DNA of 64,000 nucleotides, from NCBI GenBank assembly GCA_949318235.1, contig OX439128.1, positions 44,472,262 to 44,536,261 on the forward strand, read 5' to 3'. Of this stretch, positions 1 through 11,450 are shown in pieces. Made by a program: the position numbers and the translations under genes. A model generated the notes under the pieces. The model ran no database searches. It was not told the origin of the DNA and saw only the letters and a list, made by a program, of their open reading frames with translations. The first letter of the stretch is position 1. Each line of letters opens with the position of its first letter. The DNA is from Ecdyonurus torrentis. Taxonomy: Eukaryota > Arthropoda > Insecta > Ephemeroptera > Heptageniidae.

Positions 1-264
1 GGACGTTGTCTTGAATCGATACGTATGTGAATTTCTAATTTTTAAGTTCATTAAGTATTTTTAATTATTTTTTTAAGTCGCAAAATGACGTCACAGGCTG
101 CAACTTATATGCATGTGAGCATAGGAAAAGGTTGCAGCCTGTAACATCATTTCGTGATTTTTAAAAATTATTTAACAATACTTATGAGCTCAAAAATTAG
201 AAACTAACATGTCTATCGATTCAGGACAGTTAGAGTACTCTTTTAGAATATGAAATAAAATTAC
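1..264. mobile_element. Foldback element family A, copy 1 (left end outside window)
   Basis: The two halves are inverted copies: the left arm runs from about 5 to 105 and the right from about 135 to 230, meeting around GGCTGCAAC. The sequence to 264 matches the right end of the copy at 11151-11450, so the real terminus is near 264 and the matching left terminus lies before base 1. A TGACGTCA octamer sits in the left arm at 86-93. No transposase is present, so it is non-autonomous. Confidence 0.75.
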
Positions 265-2256
265 CTCCTAATTTTTTTGTAGTCTTCCTCATTGTTGGCA
301 CTTTGAGAAATATTGAGTTGAGAGCATTTTTGATGCCACCATCGAATTCAGTTCTATACCCTGCGTATCCAAATTGTCAAGTTTTAAGTATTTAGCTAAT
401 TGGCTGAGGAGTATCTACCAACAATTGGCACCTGCCAGCAACCGGGTCTCGACAATATGAGACGGATTAAAATCAAGCTCAATCCTTCCAATACTGATAG
501 AGTATTACATATAAATGTGACGTGAGACAACTTTAAAATTTCGTTTTGTATGATCGATCAAACCAGGTCAGAAAATAATTATCATGTAATAAATATGCAA
601 TAGTATAGTATGTTATGTAATACATAATTTCAACATTATATGGCTCGTCATACATGACTTGAAAATTGCAAATAATAATAATAAAATAAAAGATAATGTA
701 TGAAAATAAATTACTCTTTAAATTATTTTAATACATTCATTGATTCGTAAGAGTCTACATCAATAAACAATTTAATGTTTTCTGAAAAAATTAGTTTTTG
801 TAAATTTTCGAGTAATGAACAAAATACTACAAAATGAACAAAAAGCACAAATTAACTATTACTAAAGTCTGACGAATGAACTAAAGTGCAGTAAACAAAA
901 AATTAGTTATTAACATGCCATGGTTGCAAAGCATGCATGGTTGGTTTGCAAAATTTGCATTTCATGGTGCAATTAAAGAATATCACGTTTTCAACTTTTA
1001 ATCATAATAATGCATTTACATCTATATCTACAAAAATTTACTCTTTAAATTTTCATATTTTTCTAATTAATTTTAATTTTAAATTTAATTTTTATGCAGT
1101 GATGGCAAGTTATACCGCGCGAAACTATACGTTTTGAATGTGATAGGTATCAAATGTTAACTTATTGTTAAAAAACATGGCTTGCAAGCAAAAATGGTAC
1201 TACCTGCTTGAGTGAGATAATATACATCTAATTGTACATTATATTTTGTTTAGCCTCCTCTACTCTATTCCTTTTTCAGGGGTATTGTCAATCATAATGA
1301 CAGATATTTTAGTTCTTTGGTCAGACTCTATGAACTATGAGTTTTATGGCAGTACAATACATTCATATGGAGACAAGTAAATACAATAAATTGCCCCAAG
1401 TAAATACTACACACATGTTATATAAGACAATGTAGTAAATTTGTATGCCTGTTCTTTAATAAACCAATTGAGAGTTATTTTTCTTTTATTTATGTAGTTA
1501 CACCTCTTTTTTATGGACTCTACAATATAATCACATTCGCGCAATTAAATGTTCAATGTACATTTTTATTATTATTATTTTACAGTGTTTCTAGTTTCAT
1601 GTTCTGTACTCTGTACTTTAAATAAATAAATAAATAATAGCAATACGGCACAAGGTCTAAATTTTTGTTTTCTAATGAGTTTTAATTTTTCTTTGCAACC
1701 TAACAGATGTTGAAAAATGTGATGTTGTTGATTTGTCTTGAAAAATATCAAAATGCTTTAAAATATGCTATGACTTGCTCCCCCAAAAATATTTGTATGC
1801 TAAACCGATTGATGTGTTTAATAAAGATTAATAATTCATTTAATTTAATTTGAATAGGTCAAAATTTATACAGGTAAAGAAATTAAATTTAGTCATCAAA
1901 TAAAAACATATTATATGTAATAAATATATTAAACGAAAGATAAAAACCATAGGTAGACGTATATTACTCAAAGTTTAAAATTTTAGTGAAGTAATAAATT
2001 CTTAGTTTTGACTTTTGATAAAGACTTGACATTATTTTTTATATGAATTGTTCTGGTAATTATTCATGTTATTTTGTTGGCGTACAAAACGTGCCATTAA
2101 AACGTTATCATAATTAATAAATTTTCTCCTAATCAAACATTAATATGTTACAAAATTCATATAGTTTTTTACGATGTTCATTTTTTTTTGTTTATATATA
2201 ATTAACTTCTGCATGTATAATTATAATAATATTTATTATATTTATGTAAAAAGGAA
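265..2256. other. AT-rich intergenic or intronic stretch
   Basis: If the OATP gene continues leftward this is intron 1. Bases 281-500 are somewhat more GC-rich and carry CCTGCCAGCAACC, faintly like the ends of element G, but no boundary can be drawn. Both strands were read for a second OATP exon and none was seen. The rest is AT-rich with TAAATAAATAAATAA near 1620. Confidence 0.5.
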
Positions 2257-2261
2257 CTTAC

Positions 2262-2490
2262 CTGTTACTTTACTTGGTATTTTATAACGTTTTTCAATAG
2301 TTGATAAAGTTGAATTTGAATATGCATAAGCTGCAGAAAAAATACATCCTAATGCACCATAAACTATTACGTAAATATTTTTATTTCCAAATTTTTGTAA
2401 ACATTGAATATTTTTACAAAATCCAATACCACATCTTGTGTCTACTTCTTCATCTTCTTCATCATCTGAATTTGTCTTAACACGTTGCAT
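2262..2490 (-). CDS. OATP/SLCO family transporter, first coding exon (copy A, partial gene)
   Basis: The exon encodes 76 residues plus one base. It starts at ATG 2490, has a very acidic stretch at residues 8-17 (DDEEDEEVD), then CGIGFC at 20-25, a first membrane segment at about 38-57 (NIYVIVYGALGCIFSAAYAY) and STIEKRYKIPSKVTG, the hallmark entry to the OATP core. It ends at a canonical donor, ACAG then GTAAGT, splitting the glycine codon after phase 1. OATPs are about 650-750-residue, 12-helix plasma-membrane carriers of steroid conjugates, bile acids, thyroid hormone or ecdysteroids; the substrate cannot be told from this exon. It is 39/58 identical to copy B at 6947-7196 by my alignment. 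The rest of the gene must lie further along the minus strand, left of the window. Confidence 0.85.
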
Positions 2491-4110
2491 ATTAAAATAT
2501 TATTATGTCTTCACAGCAAGGAACAAAACGTTATACTAAACTGTAAGAGACGAAACTCAAAGAATTAATTATTATCGTATAACATACTACCGCGATAGAT
2601 AACAGCAGCATTTGTATAACATCATTGTACGGTAATAAATAATATTATGATGTAGAAAAAAAAAATAATAAATATATTTTATATTGTTTTTTATATATTA
2701 ATAATTATAATGTTTTCATCATATTGGACAGGTGTATTTATTAAGAGATCAGACGTAAATGTTATCTTTTCAAAAATGTAAATATAAAAAAAATTGATAT
2801 AAATCATTCTGCTTGTTTATTGATATAAGTACACAGCAATGAGATGAGAGTTTTAATTATAATTTATTTCTTATTTGTCTATTTCTATATTTTTAAATGA
2901 GAAACACGGTGTTTTATACCTTCAGGTACTGTACGCTCATGTGTGGTACGCTTAACAAATAATACTGATTGTTATATCACATTATTCGTAGTGCAAATTT
3001 GAGACACTGAGATAAAAGTACAAGAAAAAAAAAGTAATTTCTAAATTACTCTTTTGTAGCTCAGTATATATTTTTTATTATTATTGAAAAAAATAAACTT
3101 TTTTTTTTTTTTGAAGATACCACAGTTACTTTCAAAACTATTTAAAATTCAACAGTAGCTATTAAACGTATTACATTTTAATCAAAAGTAATTTCAATTA
3201 TATTTATATTAACGTGTAATTTGACACATATTATACAACTCTTTTTAAGTATAAAATTTTTACAAGTTGAAAAAAAACAACTTATTATTCTTTCAAGTGC
3301 ACTACGTATGATTATGATACCTCCCTACTTGTTAACCTCACAGTCCCAACTGTGACAAACGCTCGAACTCACAGATTTATACGAGATTGCTGACTATAAC
3401 ATCAATCAACCAATAAAGTAATACCTAGTTAATATATTAACTGCAATATTGTCATTGATTTGCTGTCATTCTCAACAAGTCTTTGACATCAACACTTCTC
3501 AACTTTACATTTGCAAGCTAAATCTCTCGTGCACATGGAAAAATAATTACGTAAGTTACTGTATGCATTGAACAAATGCTATATTGAAGAGAATAATGTT
3601 GCTATTCTGTAATTTTATATAAGTAATTATGATATGCTATTATATATATTATGCTGAACATCTTAAATATTATATTATGTTAATTATGATTTTATGCGTA
3701 AATGTTGTACATTGAGCTAGCATCATTATTACGTTTTTATTTTTGTACGTACTGTACCGTACATGTCATAAAGTATTTATTTTATTGACGAGCAATGGAA
3801 AGTACGTGCTACAGATTTTAAGTATTTACTCATATCAGCTTCCAATTTAATGTACTAGCTACGCATGTGCAGTATACTTAAAACTGGAAATGAATAAAAA
3901 CCTACAGTCAGTAAATTGTAAGTGGCTTTTTATTTTCTCTTAAATTAATTAGATATACGAATAGTAAACATTTATAGAAACCAGAACGTTAGAAGCTGGT
4001 ACCAAATTCATAAATTACAAAATCAGATCACGCCATTAAGAATTTTGTTTTATTGATTTTAATAATTTATGTTATATAAAAATAATTATTTTTTCAATAC
4101 TTTATTAACT
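2491..4110. other. AT-rich spacer between the two OATP exons, left part
   Basis: I see no coding exon. It holds homopolymer A/T runs, a mildly GC-richer patch at 3300-3560, and degenerate matches to the GCATAAAT...TTGCT motif near 3690. The promoter of copy A would lie here, but no convincing core element stands out. Confidence 0.45.
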
Positions 4111-4113
4111 ATA

Positions 4114-4177
<64 letters not shown>
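4111..4177. repeat. (TA)n microsatellite
   Basis: Alternating TA with one TG interruption near 4119. Confidence 0.95.
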
Positions 4178-4180
<3 letters not shown>

Positions 4181-4750
4181 TATGTTTCATCGTCGTAATC
4201 ATTGATTACTAAAAATAATAATAAAAATAAATTAAGGAAATTCAAGAATCTTTTAAATTTTATTCAAACATTATTTTTAATAACGTGTATAAGTAACAAC
4301 TATACGTACGTATAGTATCTGATAACACGTATAGTAAAAGTTAAAATCATTGACATTACAACAGTGAGTCTATATATTTAATTAATATATTGTGTATATG
4401 ATTACGGGTTTTCATTCATAAAATATCAATATATTCAAACTAACTGTATACATGTACATATATATCTAAAAATTTAATAATAGTTATAATATTTTGTGAT
4501 AATTTTAAAGTTTGTACAGTATTTAAACTTTGAACTGTGTGATACAATGACAATGCTTTTCTTTTTAGTCCTATGTACACATACATATTTATATACATTT
4601 TGAGCGTCGTTATTGTCTTTTGAAATGTATGTACACGTAACTTATTTATATACATACGCAATTGTTACTCGCTCGATGCTGTCGCATATTATTTCGTTAC
4701 CTTGAGCCAATTACATTACCCTCCAGTGTGTTTCCATTATGTTGTTAGCA

Positions 4751-4753
<3 letters not shown>

Positions 4754-4791
<38 letters not shown>
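4754..4791. repeat. (TA)n microsatellite
   Basis: Pure TA dinucleotides, about 19 units. Confidence 0.95.
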
Positions 4792-4792
<1 letters not shown>

Positions 4793-4892
4793 CCAAGAGC
4801 AAACCAATTACGCTAGATTTGATATTTTATATAATAAACTAAGTATGATGTATTCATGTCATTATAGCATAAATATTGCTAAATTGAAAAAG

Positions 4893-5060
4893 TATTGACT
4901 AATAAAGGAACAACTGTTTTGAGAACGAATTTAAGTGATTTCGCTTACATCCGCTTCCGTTTTCACATACTGCGCATGCGTAATAAGTAGAAACGGAAGC
5001 GGATGTGACTGAAAGCACTTAAAGTCAGCCTCAAATCAGTTGTTCCTTTATTAGTCAATA
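4893..5060. mobile_element. Foldback MITE family K
   Basis: The ends are perfect inverted repeats (TATTGACTAATAAAGGAACA), and the arms pair through CGGAAGCGGATGT down to a centre at TGCGCATGCG. It is 168 bp with no coding capacity. A TA target-site duplication is possible but cannot be separated from the repeat ends. Confidence 0.8.
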
Positions 5061-5246
5061 AATAATTTATTACACTATATAAAATAATATACTGTATATT
5101 ACGTAATTTATTCTGCATTAAATAATAGCTATATTCTAGAGCACAAAGTTACTATTTAAGAATATTGGAATAACCTATAGGTAATTGTACTGAACATTTT
5201 AACTATTACTTCCTTAACTATTATTATTGCTATTATCTTCCTTCAA

Positions 5247-5275
<29 letters not shown>

Positions 5276-5283
<8 letters not shown>

Positions 5284-5706
5284 GCATTATTTTAGTTATG
5301 AATCCTAACTTATTTGAGATAAACACTTTTGAGTTATTATGAGCAGTTAAAATAATGCATTTTAGCAAATTATTAACAATAGCTAATTTAACTTTAAAAT
5401 AGCCTAAAATAACTGAAAACAACCCAAAACAACTTAAATTGGCTATTGGTAATAAATTACACTCTGACCAAAACAAGGTCGTTCCCGCCAAAAGCTGTAT
5501 CCGCGGTGCTAAACCAATCAGAGAGCGTGTTATAAACCTACTAGCCAATCACAGTTGACTTTACATTGTTAATCACACTGTATCCACTCGAACTAGTATT
5601 GGGAGAAGTGTAGTAAAATGCATTATTTTAGCTGCATGCTCATAATAACTCAAAAGTGTTTATCTCAAATAAGTTAGGATTCGTAACTGAAGTAATGCAT
5701 TTTTTT
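5276..5706. mobile_element. Outer foldback element interrupted by element C
   Basis: Arms of about 75-95 bp match in inverted orientation: AAGTGCATTATTTTAG onward on the left, and its complement ending at GTAATGCAT on the right. The core reads AACACTTTTGAGTTATTATG. The centre is taken up by element C and about 95 bp of unpaired sequence on the left. A poly(A) run abuts the left end and a short poly(T) the right. Confidence 0.7.
5458..5612. mobile_element. Short-TIR MITE family C, copy 1 (nested)
   Basis: This segment is nearly identical, in inverted orientation, to 21939-22092. Its ends are TACACTCTGACC and, reversed, TACACTTCTCCC. The homology between copies starts and stops at these ends, which defines the element. 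It lies within the outer foldback at 5276-5706. No reading frame of note. Confidence 0.75.
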
Positions 5707-5929
5707 TAGTGTTCGGTCTGTAGTATAATTGCTGTATAATATGACATAAATTATGATATTATGCATAAATGTTGCTGCATTAAGCTGGCATAATTATTAC
5801 GTATTTATTTTTGTCCGAGTAACATAGTTATAGTGTATAATACATAGTATGACATAAATTATATTCTAATGCATAAATGTTTGCTAAAATCAGAGTATAA
5901 TTATTATTACACACATTATTATAAACATT

Positions 5930-6185
5930 GATATTTTCAATGATTCCTGTAATGCAATAAAAAGTTTGTATTATAGGAATGTGGAAAAGCAATGATTATG
6001 GTAATAATGCCTAATTTCTAATCCAAATTTAATGTATATGTGCATGCGTGTGTTATTATTATTATTTTTTTTTAATTTAATTTTATTTTAATTGTAATAC
6101 TTTGATTATTTGTACTGAGTGTACCGCCAATGTATTGGGCGCAAGCCTGTTTTTGGTTGACAAATAAATAAATAAAATAAATAAA
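5930..6185 (+). mobile_element. Non-LTR retrotransposon 3' end, copy 1
   Basis: A 3'-truncated remnant ending in CGCAAGCCTGTTTTTGGTTG and a (AAATA)-type tail at about 6160-6185. It is clearly homologous to 14229-14700 on the opposite strand, sharing TGTATATGTGCATGCGTGTG and the last about 60 bases. Variable 5' truncation and a simple A/T-rich tail are typical of LINE retrotransposition. Confidence 0.7.
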
Positions 6186-6940
6186 TTACGTATTTATAAA
6201 TAATGTCTGCACAGTTCTATAAATAAAAAAATAAACATAATATAGAATATCATTTCATATGTCATGAAAGTTACATTGTTGTATTTCATTCACTGTAAAA
6301 AAAAAAATAAGTTGAAGAATTTGAATAAAATTAAAATCTATTAAAAGAGTAAAGTTTATTTCATTCAGTTAAAATTTTAACTTTTCTTGCAATATTACTG
6401 GTTTGTTTAGTTTCTATCCCTGGCTTGTATAAGCTGCATGGCTGTATGTTTTTTTAGGGTATTTTAATTTATCTATTGCTAACTAAAAGTTTAAATTAGA
6501 GAATTAAAACATTACATTACTACAAAAAGTTATAAAACTACAAACCCTAACTTATAGAACTAGCATATATAAAAAAAAAATCAGAAGAAGAAAAAAATTA
6601 TTGAATATTGAAATGTTTAAATATTGCAAAGTTTGAAAATAATATAGCAATAAAAATGATAAGAACTAATTTTATACCTTAGATATAGGTTTATAAATAT
6701 TTCGATGTAATTTTAATTACATAGAATTTAATAAAATAAAACAATAACATACCTATCATGCATTGTTGAGAATAATAAGAATAAAAAAATTGCACATATT
6801 TAACCGTATTATATTATCTCATATATTTAAAAGAAATAATCTTTAAAATTAGTACCTAAATATTATTATTTTTTTATATTGACAAAATAATAAAGAAAAA
6901 AACAATAAAAACAATGAAATAAAATAAAATCCGTTAATAA
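6186..6940. other. AT-rich spacer beyond the copy B donor
   Basis: Intron side of copy B. I see no exon, only A/T runs. A poly(A) stretch begins near 6298. Confidence 0.5.
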
Positions 6941-6946
6941 ACTTAC

Positions 6947-7196
6947 CTGTTATTTTACTTGGTATTTTAAATCTTTTTTCTATAGTTGATATAGTTGAAT
7001 TAGAATAAGCATAAGTAGAACTATAAACACATCCTAAAATACCATAAACAAAAATATATACATTTTTATTTGCAAAATATCTAAGAAATTTAATTTTTCT
7101 ACAAGGTCCAATTCCACATTGAGTATCATACTCATCTTCTTCATCTGTATTGACTTCGTATTGTTTGACTGGTGTCATTTTAGCTCGGCCCTTCAT
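6947..7196 (-). CDS. OATP/SLCO family transporter, first coding exon (copy B, partial)
   Basis: The exon encodes 83 residues plus one base from ATG 7196; a second ATG at 7178 (residue 7) is equally possible. Residues 16-24 are acidic, CGIGPC is at 27-32, a membrane segment lies at about 45-64 (NVYIFVYGILGCVYSSTYAY), and STISTIEKRFKIPSKITG follows. The donor (ACAG then GTAAGT) splits the same glycine codon as in copy A, so the two exons are interchangeable in phase. The frame stays open upstream to about 7271 without another ATG, so an upstream leader exon is possible. No OATP exon is visible between here and copy A, which favours an alternative first exon splicing over copy A, or an orphaned exon. 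The paralogy is certain; the transcript structure is inference. Confidence 0.85.
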
Positions 7197-7609
7197 CTTC
7201 TTATTGGGTCCAATGTTTCGGTGAGAGTGATTCGTGAAGCTCGACAAAAGGAAAAAAAAAGCTACACACAATGTTGCTCGCGGGACAGAATTAACTCTTC
7301 ATACCAAATAAAAGAAAAGAAAGATAACAGACGTCCACTAAATCAACTCAACAATACAAATATCACTATACTGTGACCTCGTAGATTTGATATACCTAAC
7401 TTTACATTATAATATGAGATGTGACATAATATAAATCTAGTATGCAAATATTAAGAAAACTGCAAACTTTAAATTTTGATAAAAAAATAAATATGTAATG
7501 TTATATTTCATTTTATAATTATGATAGATGATAGTATTATATTGCTAAGTTAATTGTAGCTTCTATATTATAATTACATTTCTCTTGACATTTGACTTTG
7601 TATGACTTT

Positions 7610-7694
7610 GGTGACTGGTGACTGGTGACTGGTGACTGGTGACTGGTGACTGGTGAGTGGTGACTGGTGACTGGTGACTGGTGACTGGTGACTT
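7610..7694. repeat. Heptanucleotide minisatellite (GGTGACT)n
   Basis: About twelve tandem copies of a 7-mer, with one unit changed to GGTGAGT. It lies about 400 bp upstream of OATP copy B. There are no spacers, so it is not a CRISPR array. Confidence 0.95.
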
Positions 7695-7871
7695 TGTATA
7701 GCTAACATTAAAGGAATAGACCAGAGAAAAACATAAGCATTTATATCACAAAACACTTGATGGGACTTACATAAATCTCTCTAGTTTGTCTCAAAACCCA
7801 ACTGTAGCTCCGTAGCAGTGATCATAAATTTCGATTTATGCAGCTCGCACAATATTTTTTACTAATTTTTG

Positions 7872-7895
7872 CATGTTTCTGACGTCAGAAACATG
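7872..7895. repeat. Perfect 24-bp palindrome around a CRE octamer
   Basis: The half-site CATGTTTCTGAC is followed directly by its reverse complement, with TGACGTCA at the centre (7880-7887). Wider flanks (about 7790-7970) are moderately GC-rich but do not pair well. Confidence 0.8.
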
Positions 7896-8488
7896 AATAG
7901 TAACGCAAATTGAATACTTTATAGTATTTCACGCTCTCTCGTGGGGCTACATCAACATTCTGGTAAAAATACTAAAAATAGTAATCAGTTTTGAAGATCC
8001 CATTTCGTGTTTATTCATTAAAAAGCACATGCTGTTTTATGTGGTCTATGGTTTTAAGGCCTTTGGGTGGTATATAAAGTGCTTTGATGAATTGGAACTG
8101 TATTGCATTATGGTGACACGCATTTATGATAATAATAATAATAATAATAATAAACTTTATATATTGAATTTTTTTATAAATAATGGTTCTGTGCTGTGCA
8201 GTATTATTACTATCAATATACTCGTAGCTAAAATTTTGTTGTACAAACAAATGTTGCTGAGATTTAGCTAGCAGCATAATTATTATGCTATTAAATAATT
8301 CCTAATAATATTTCATAATTATTATAGTTATATTAAATATCATATGGACTTGAAAAATCAGATTTATAAATTAATTTTTTAATTTAAGTAGCTTGCGAGC
8401 TTAACATTCAATTGAAGGATATACTATTTTATACCATAAATTTCATAAAATGAAAATATAATATAAATTAAGGAAGAAAATATCAAAT

Positions 8489-8804
8489 GTATAGGGTGTG
8501 AGCGCATGACGTCATTCTGAATGCTTTTCGATACTCTTCTTGAGCAATGAATAACATTGCTCAGAATAGAAAAAACGTAGTTTTTGGCTATTTTATTTAT
8601 TAGAAAATCAGCTATTTTTATTATTATTATTATTTTTCTTGAATATTTGAAAATCTAATTCAATATGTTAACAACATCAATGCTCTAAAAAATATTGTGA
8701 AATATTTTTAAACTGGCAAAATGAGTCATTTTCCTGTACTGGCCTATGTTATTTATAGCACTCACTTATGGCGTCGACTTTAACATGAATGAAAACACCC
8801 TATA
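8489..8804. mobile_element. MITE family D, copy 1
   Basis: Terminal inverted repeat TGTATAGGGTGT at the left, with its complement ACACCCTATACA at the right. The internal sequence is homologous in reverse orientation to 38853-39150, for example TTTTGCCAGTTTAAAAA and GAGCATTG on the complementary strand. TGACGTCA lies at 8507-8514. Confidence 0.75.
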
Positions 8805-9371
8805 CATACATCAAAATTATCCAGATACTACAGGATGTAATATCAAAATATAAATAAACTGAATTTCTTGTTTCTATTTTAAGGTTACAGATTAATCATA
8901 TTAACTATTACATAATGCAATCAAGCAATAGAAGAATGCACAATGGAAAAAAAAAAAAAAAAAGAAAGAAAGAGGTCAAGACAATTTATCGATGCACACA
9001 ATTGAATATTATGAGCAACTGTAATACATGAAACGTTATTCTATATATATATTATATACATATCTTATATATACGTATCTTATGGTATACGTACTGGTAT
9101 ATAACTAACTAACTTATAAAACTGATTAAATTTCCTCCTACCCTCAAAAAAAGATTGATGTTCTTTGTGATATTTAAAAAAATAAAAATTAATAATGTTC
9201 TTGGCATAAAATTAGTTTAAAAAACAAAACAAAAGAACAGTAAATTGATTATTGATCAACTTCCTATCCTGTAATATCTAATTATTATTTGTACAGTAGA
9301 AAATATTTATAAAGTGATTAAAATGTAAATAGAATATAAGAGCAATTTATGGTGTCGTATACTCGGTATAC

Positions 9372-9773
9372 TTAAAACCCTTGTCAACTTACTTTTTTAT
9401 CATATATAGAATACTAGATTGATAATTACCATACCTTATTATCCATGAATTAGACACCACCATGTTGATTTTGTATTTATTTTTATTTTGACGGTTATTT
9501 CACGCATCTGACGTCACAATGTACTCATGGGGCTGTGATGGAGTGCAAAGAAATTGAGGGAGGGGCCTTAATTAATCACGTGACCAGAGCGGTGACTGTG
9601 ATTTGCGGTGGTACATTGTGACGTCAGATGCGTGACATAACCGTTAAAATGAAAATACATACAAAATCAACGTGGTGGTGTCTTATTCATGGATAATAAG
9701 GTATGGTAATTACTAATTATCAATATATATAGTATTCTAAATGGTATAAAAAGTAAGTTGACAAGGGCTTTAA
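9372..9773. mobile_element. Foldback element family F
   Basis: Two arms of about 170 bp begin TTAAAACCCTTGTCAACTTA and end with the complement. The pairing includes ATACCTTATTATCCATGAAT and the TGACGTCA octamers at 9509-9516 and 9619-9626. The unpaired centre (about 9520-9610) is GC-richer. No open frame. Confidence 0.85.
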
Positions 9774-9960
9774 TAATTCATTTAATAAAGAAAATAATAT
9801 ATAGTGTATAAAAAAAATTGGCCTCTTGTTAACAATCAATGCTAGACGAAGCGTATTTATAATATATACACGATAACAGAAAATATGTTGACGTAAAATT
9901 ATAATAAAACATTTAATTTTCATTTTTACACACATGCAATTTTTATCCCCGTGATAACTA

Positions 9961-10160
9961 TTTTAGATTTTTTTTTTTTTTTTTTTTTTTGTACTTGTTT
10001 TTATCTTTTAATAACCTTTGCACGTGGAGTAATAAATGTATTTTTTTTAAAATTGACTGCAGGAAAATTAATGCTTGTTAATAATGATTGTATACAATTA
10101 CATTTATGGTCACTAAAAAAAGTGTTGCAACATTATTTGAATATGCTTTTTTTTTTTTTC
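9961..10160. repeat. Poly(T) runs
   Basis: Homopolymer T runs at about 9967-9990 and 10147-10159 in otherwise featureless AT-rich DNA. Confidence 0.7.
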
Positions 10161-10646
10161 GTCCATTCTTTTTACATGTAATAAACTTTAAAATATGCAT
10201 AAACTAATAAAACCCCTAAAATCACAATTAACATCCTATATTATAATGTTTTTTCTATTGAAACGTCATTTTAGACACTCATAATAAGCGAGAACAGAAG
10301 AACACCATATTATATAGTTTGTTTTAGAAACAATGTAAATTATTCTTAAAAATGTTTAGCAGTTTTTTTTTTATAAAATGATACGAGCAACAAATTTTGA
10401 ACGATTGTACGCGTATAATTAATAACACGTGTTTTGTATATATCGTTAGCAAACATGGTATGAACAAAAACAAAAACAAAAAAAATGTTTGCGACGGTTT
10501 ATGATTGACCAAAAATTATTTATAAAATATCACATTTGACTGATTTGTATGCATGTATTTAATTATTGATATATTTGGTGTACTTGATGCGAATCATTAA
10601 CACAAAAATGAAACAATTCAGTGGATTAATATTTACAGATTTGGAA

Positions 10647-10835
10647 TTGAAAGCGTAGAACACCTTCAGGTGAGCTGTAACGTCAGTGCCCGCTCGTGCC
10701 ATTTTGTGAATGGAAAATAAATAAGAAATCAATGACTCCGGCCAAATCAATGACTCCGGCCAAATCAACGTTGATTTTCAGGTTTGTTAGGATATTACAT
10801 AACTTTTTTTTGTTCAAGGTGTTCTACGCCTTCAA
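10647..10835. mobile_element. Foldback family B, internally deleted copy
   Basis: It carries the intact right arm of the 38457-38777 element (TTTTGTGAATGGAAAATAAA through AAGGTGTTCTACGCCTT) but keeps only about 17 bp of the left terminus, AAGCGTAGAACACCTT. An 18-bp unit containing TCAATGACTCCGGCC is tandemly duplicated, a local replication-slip scar. Confidence 0.85.
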
Positions 10836-11079
10836 CTGACCTCTTGTATTATCAGCTCTAGTAAATTTTACATTTATTTAGCTTTAGGTAGCGTACAGTA
10901 ACTCTTGTTTTCATTTTTACGTTTCACATTATATTACGTAACTTATACGTTACGTAACACTATAATTTTAAAGTATAAAATGTGGCATGTCATTCTTTAA
11001 GTTTTTTAGTGAGAAAATTATTGAATTTGAGTTGAATGAATGTTGCTGACATCGGGCTGTCAAGAAAAAGAAGAAGAAG

Positions 11080-11081
<2 letters not shown>

Positions 11082-11139
<58 letters not shown>
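11082..11139. repeat. (GA)n microsatellite
   Basis: About 29 GA units, ending a few bases before element A copy 2. Confidence 0.95.
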
Positions 11140-11142
<3 letters not shown>

Positions 11143-11150
11143 CAAGGGGG

Positions 11151-11450
11151 GTAATTAATGTTATTTTTCATATTCTATAAAAGACAGTACCGTCTTGAAT
11201 CGATTGATACGCAAATTTCTAATTTTTGAATTCATTACATAAGAATTTTTTAGTTAACTTTTTGAAACTCAAAAAATGACGTCACAGTAAGTAACTTATA
11301 CATGTGGGCATAAGAAAAATTTACCAACCGTGACGTCATTTCGCGACCCTCAAAAATTAATTAAAAATACTTAATGAACTCAAAAATTAGAAATTTGAAG
11401 ATCTATCAATTTTTAACGATGTCCTCTTTTAGAATATGAAATAAAATTAC
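11151..11450. mobile_element. Foldback element family A, complete copy
   Basis: The outer arms (TTTTTCATATTCTATAAAAG on the left; CTCTTTTAGAATATGAAATA on the right) and inner arms through TTTCTAATTTTTGAATTC all pair. TGACGTCA occurs in both arms (11277-11284 and 11331-11338). This copy sets the family boundaries, since copy 1 is cut by the window edge. Confidence 0.8.

Noticed and set aside
5243..5548. 101-residue minus-strand open frame
   Set aside because: It runs across the outer foldback arm and element C and ends in translated poly(A); no protein features.
7610..7694. CRISPR-like repeat array
   Set aside because: The 7-bp units are contiguous without spacers, and the context is a eukaryotic genome.
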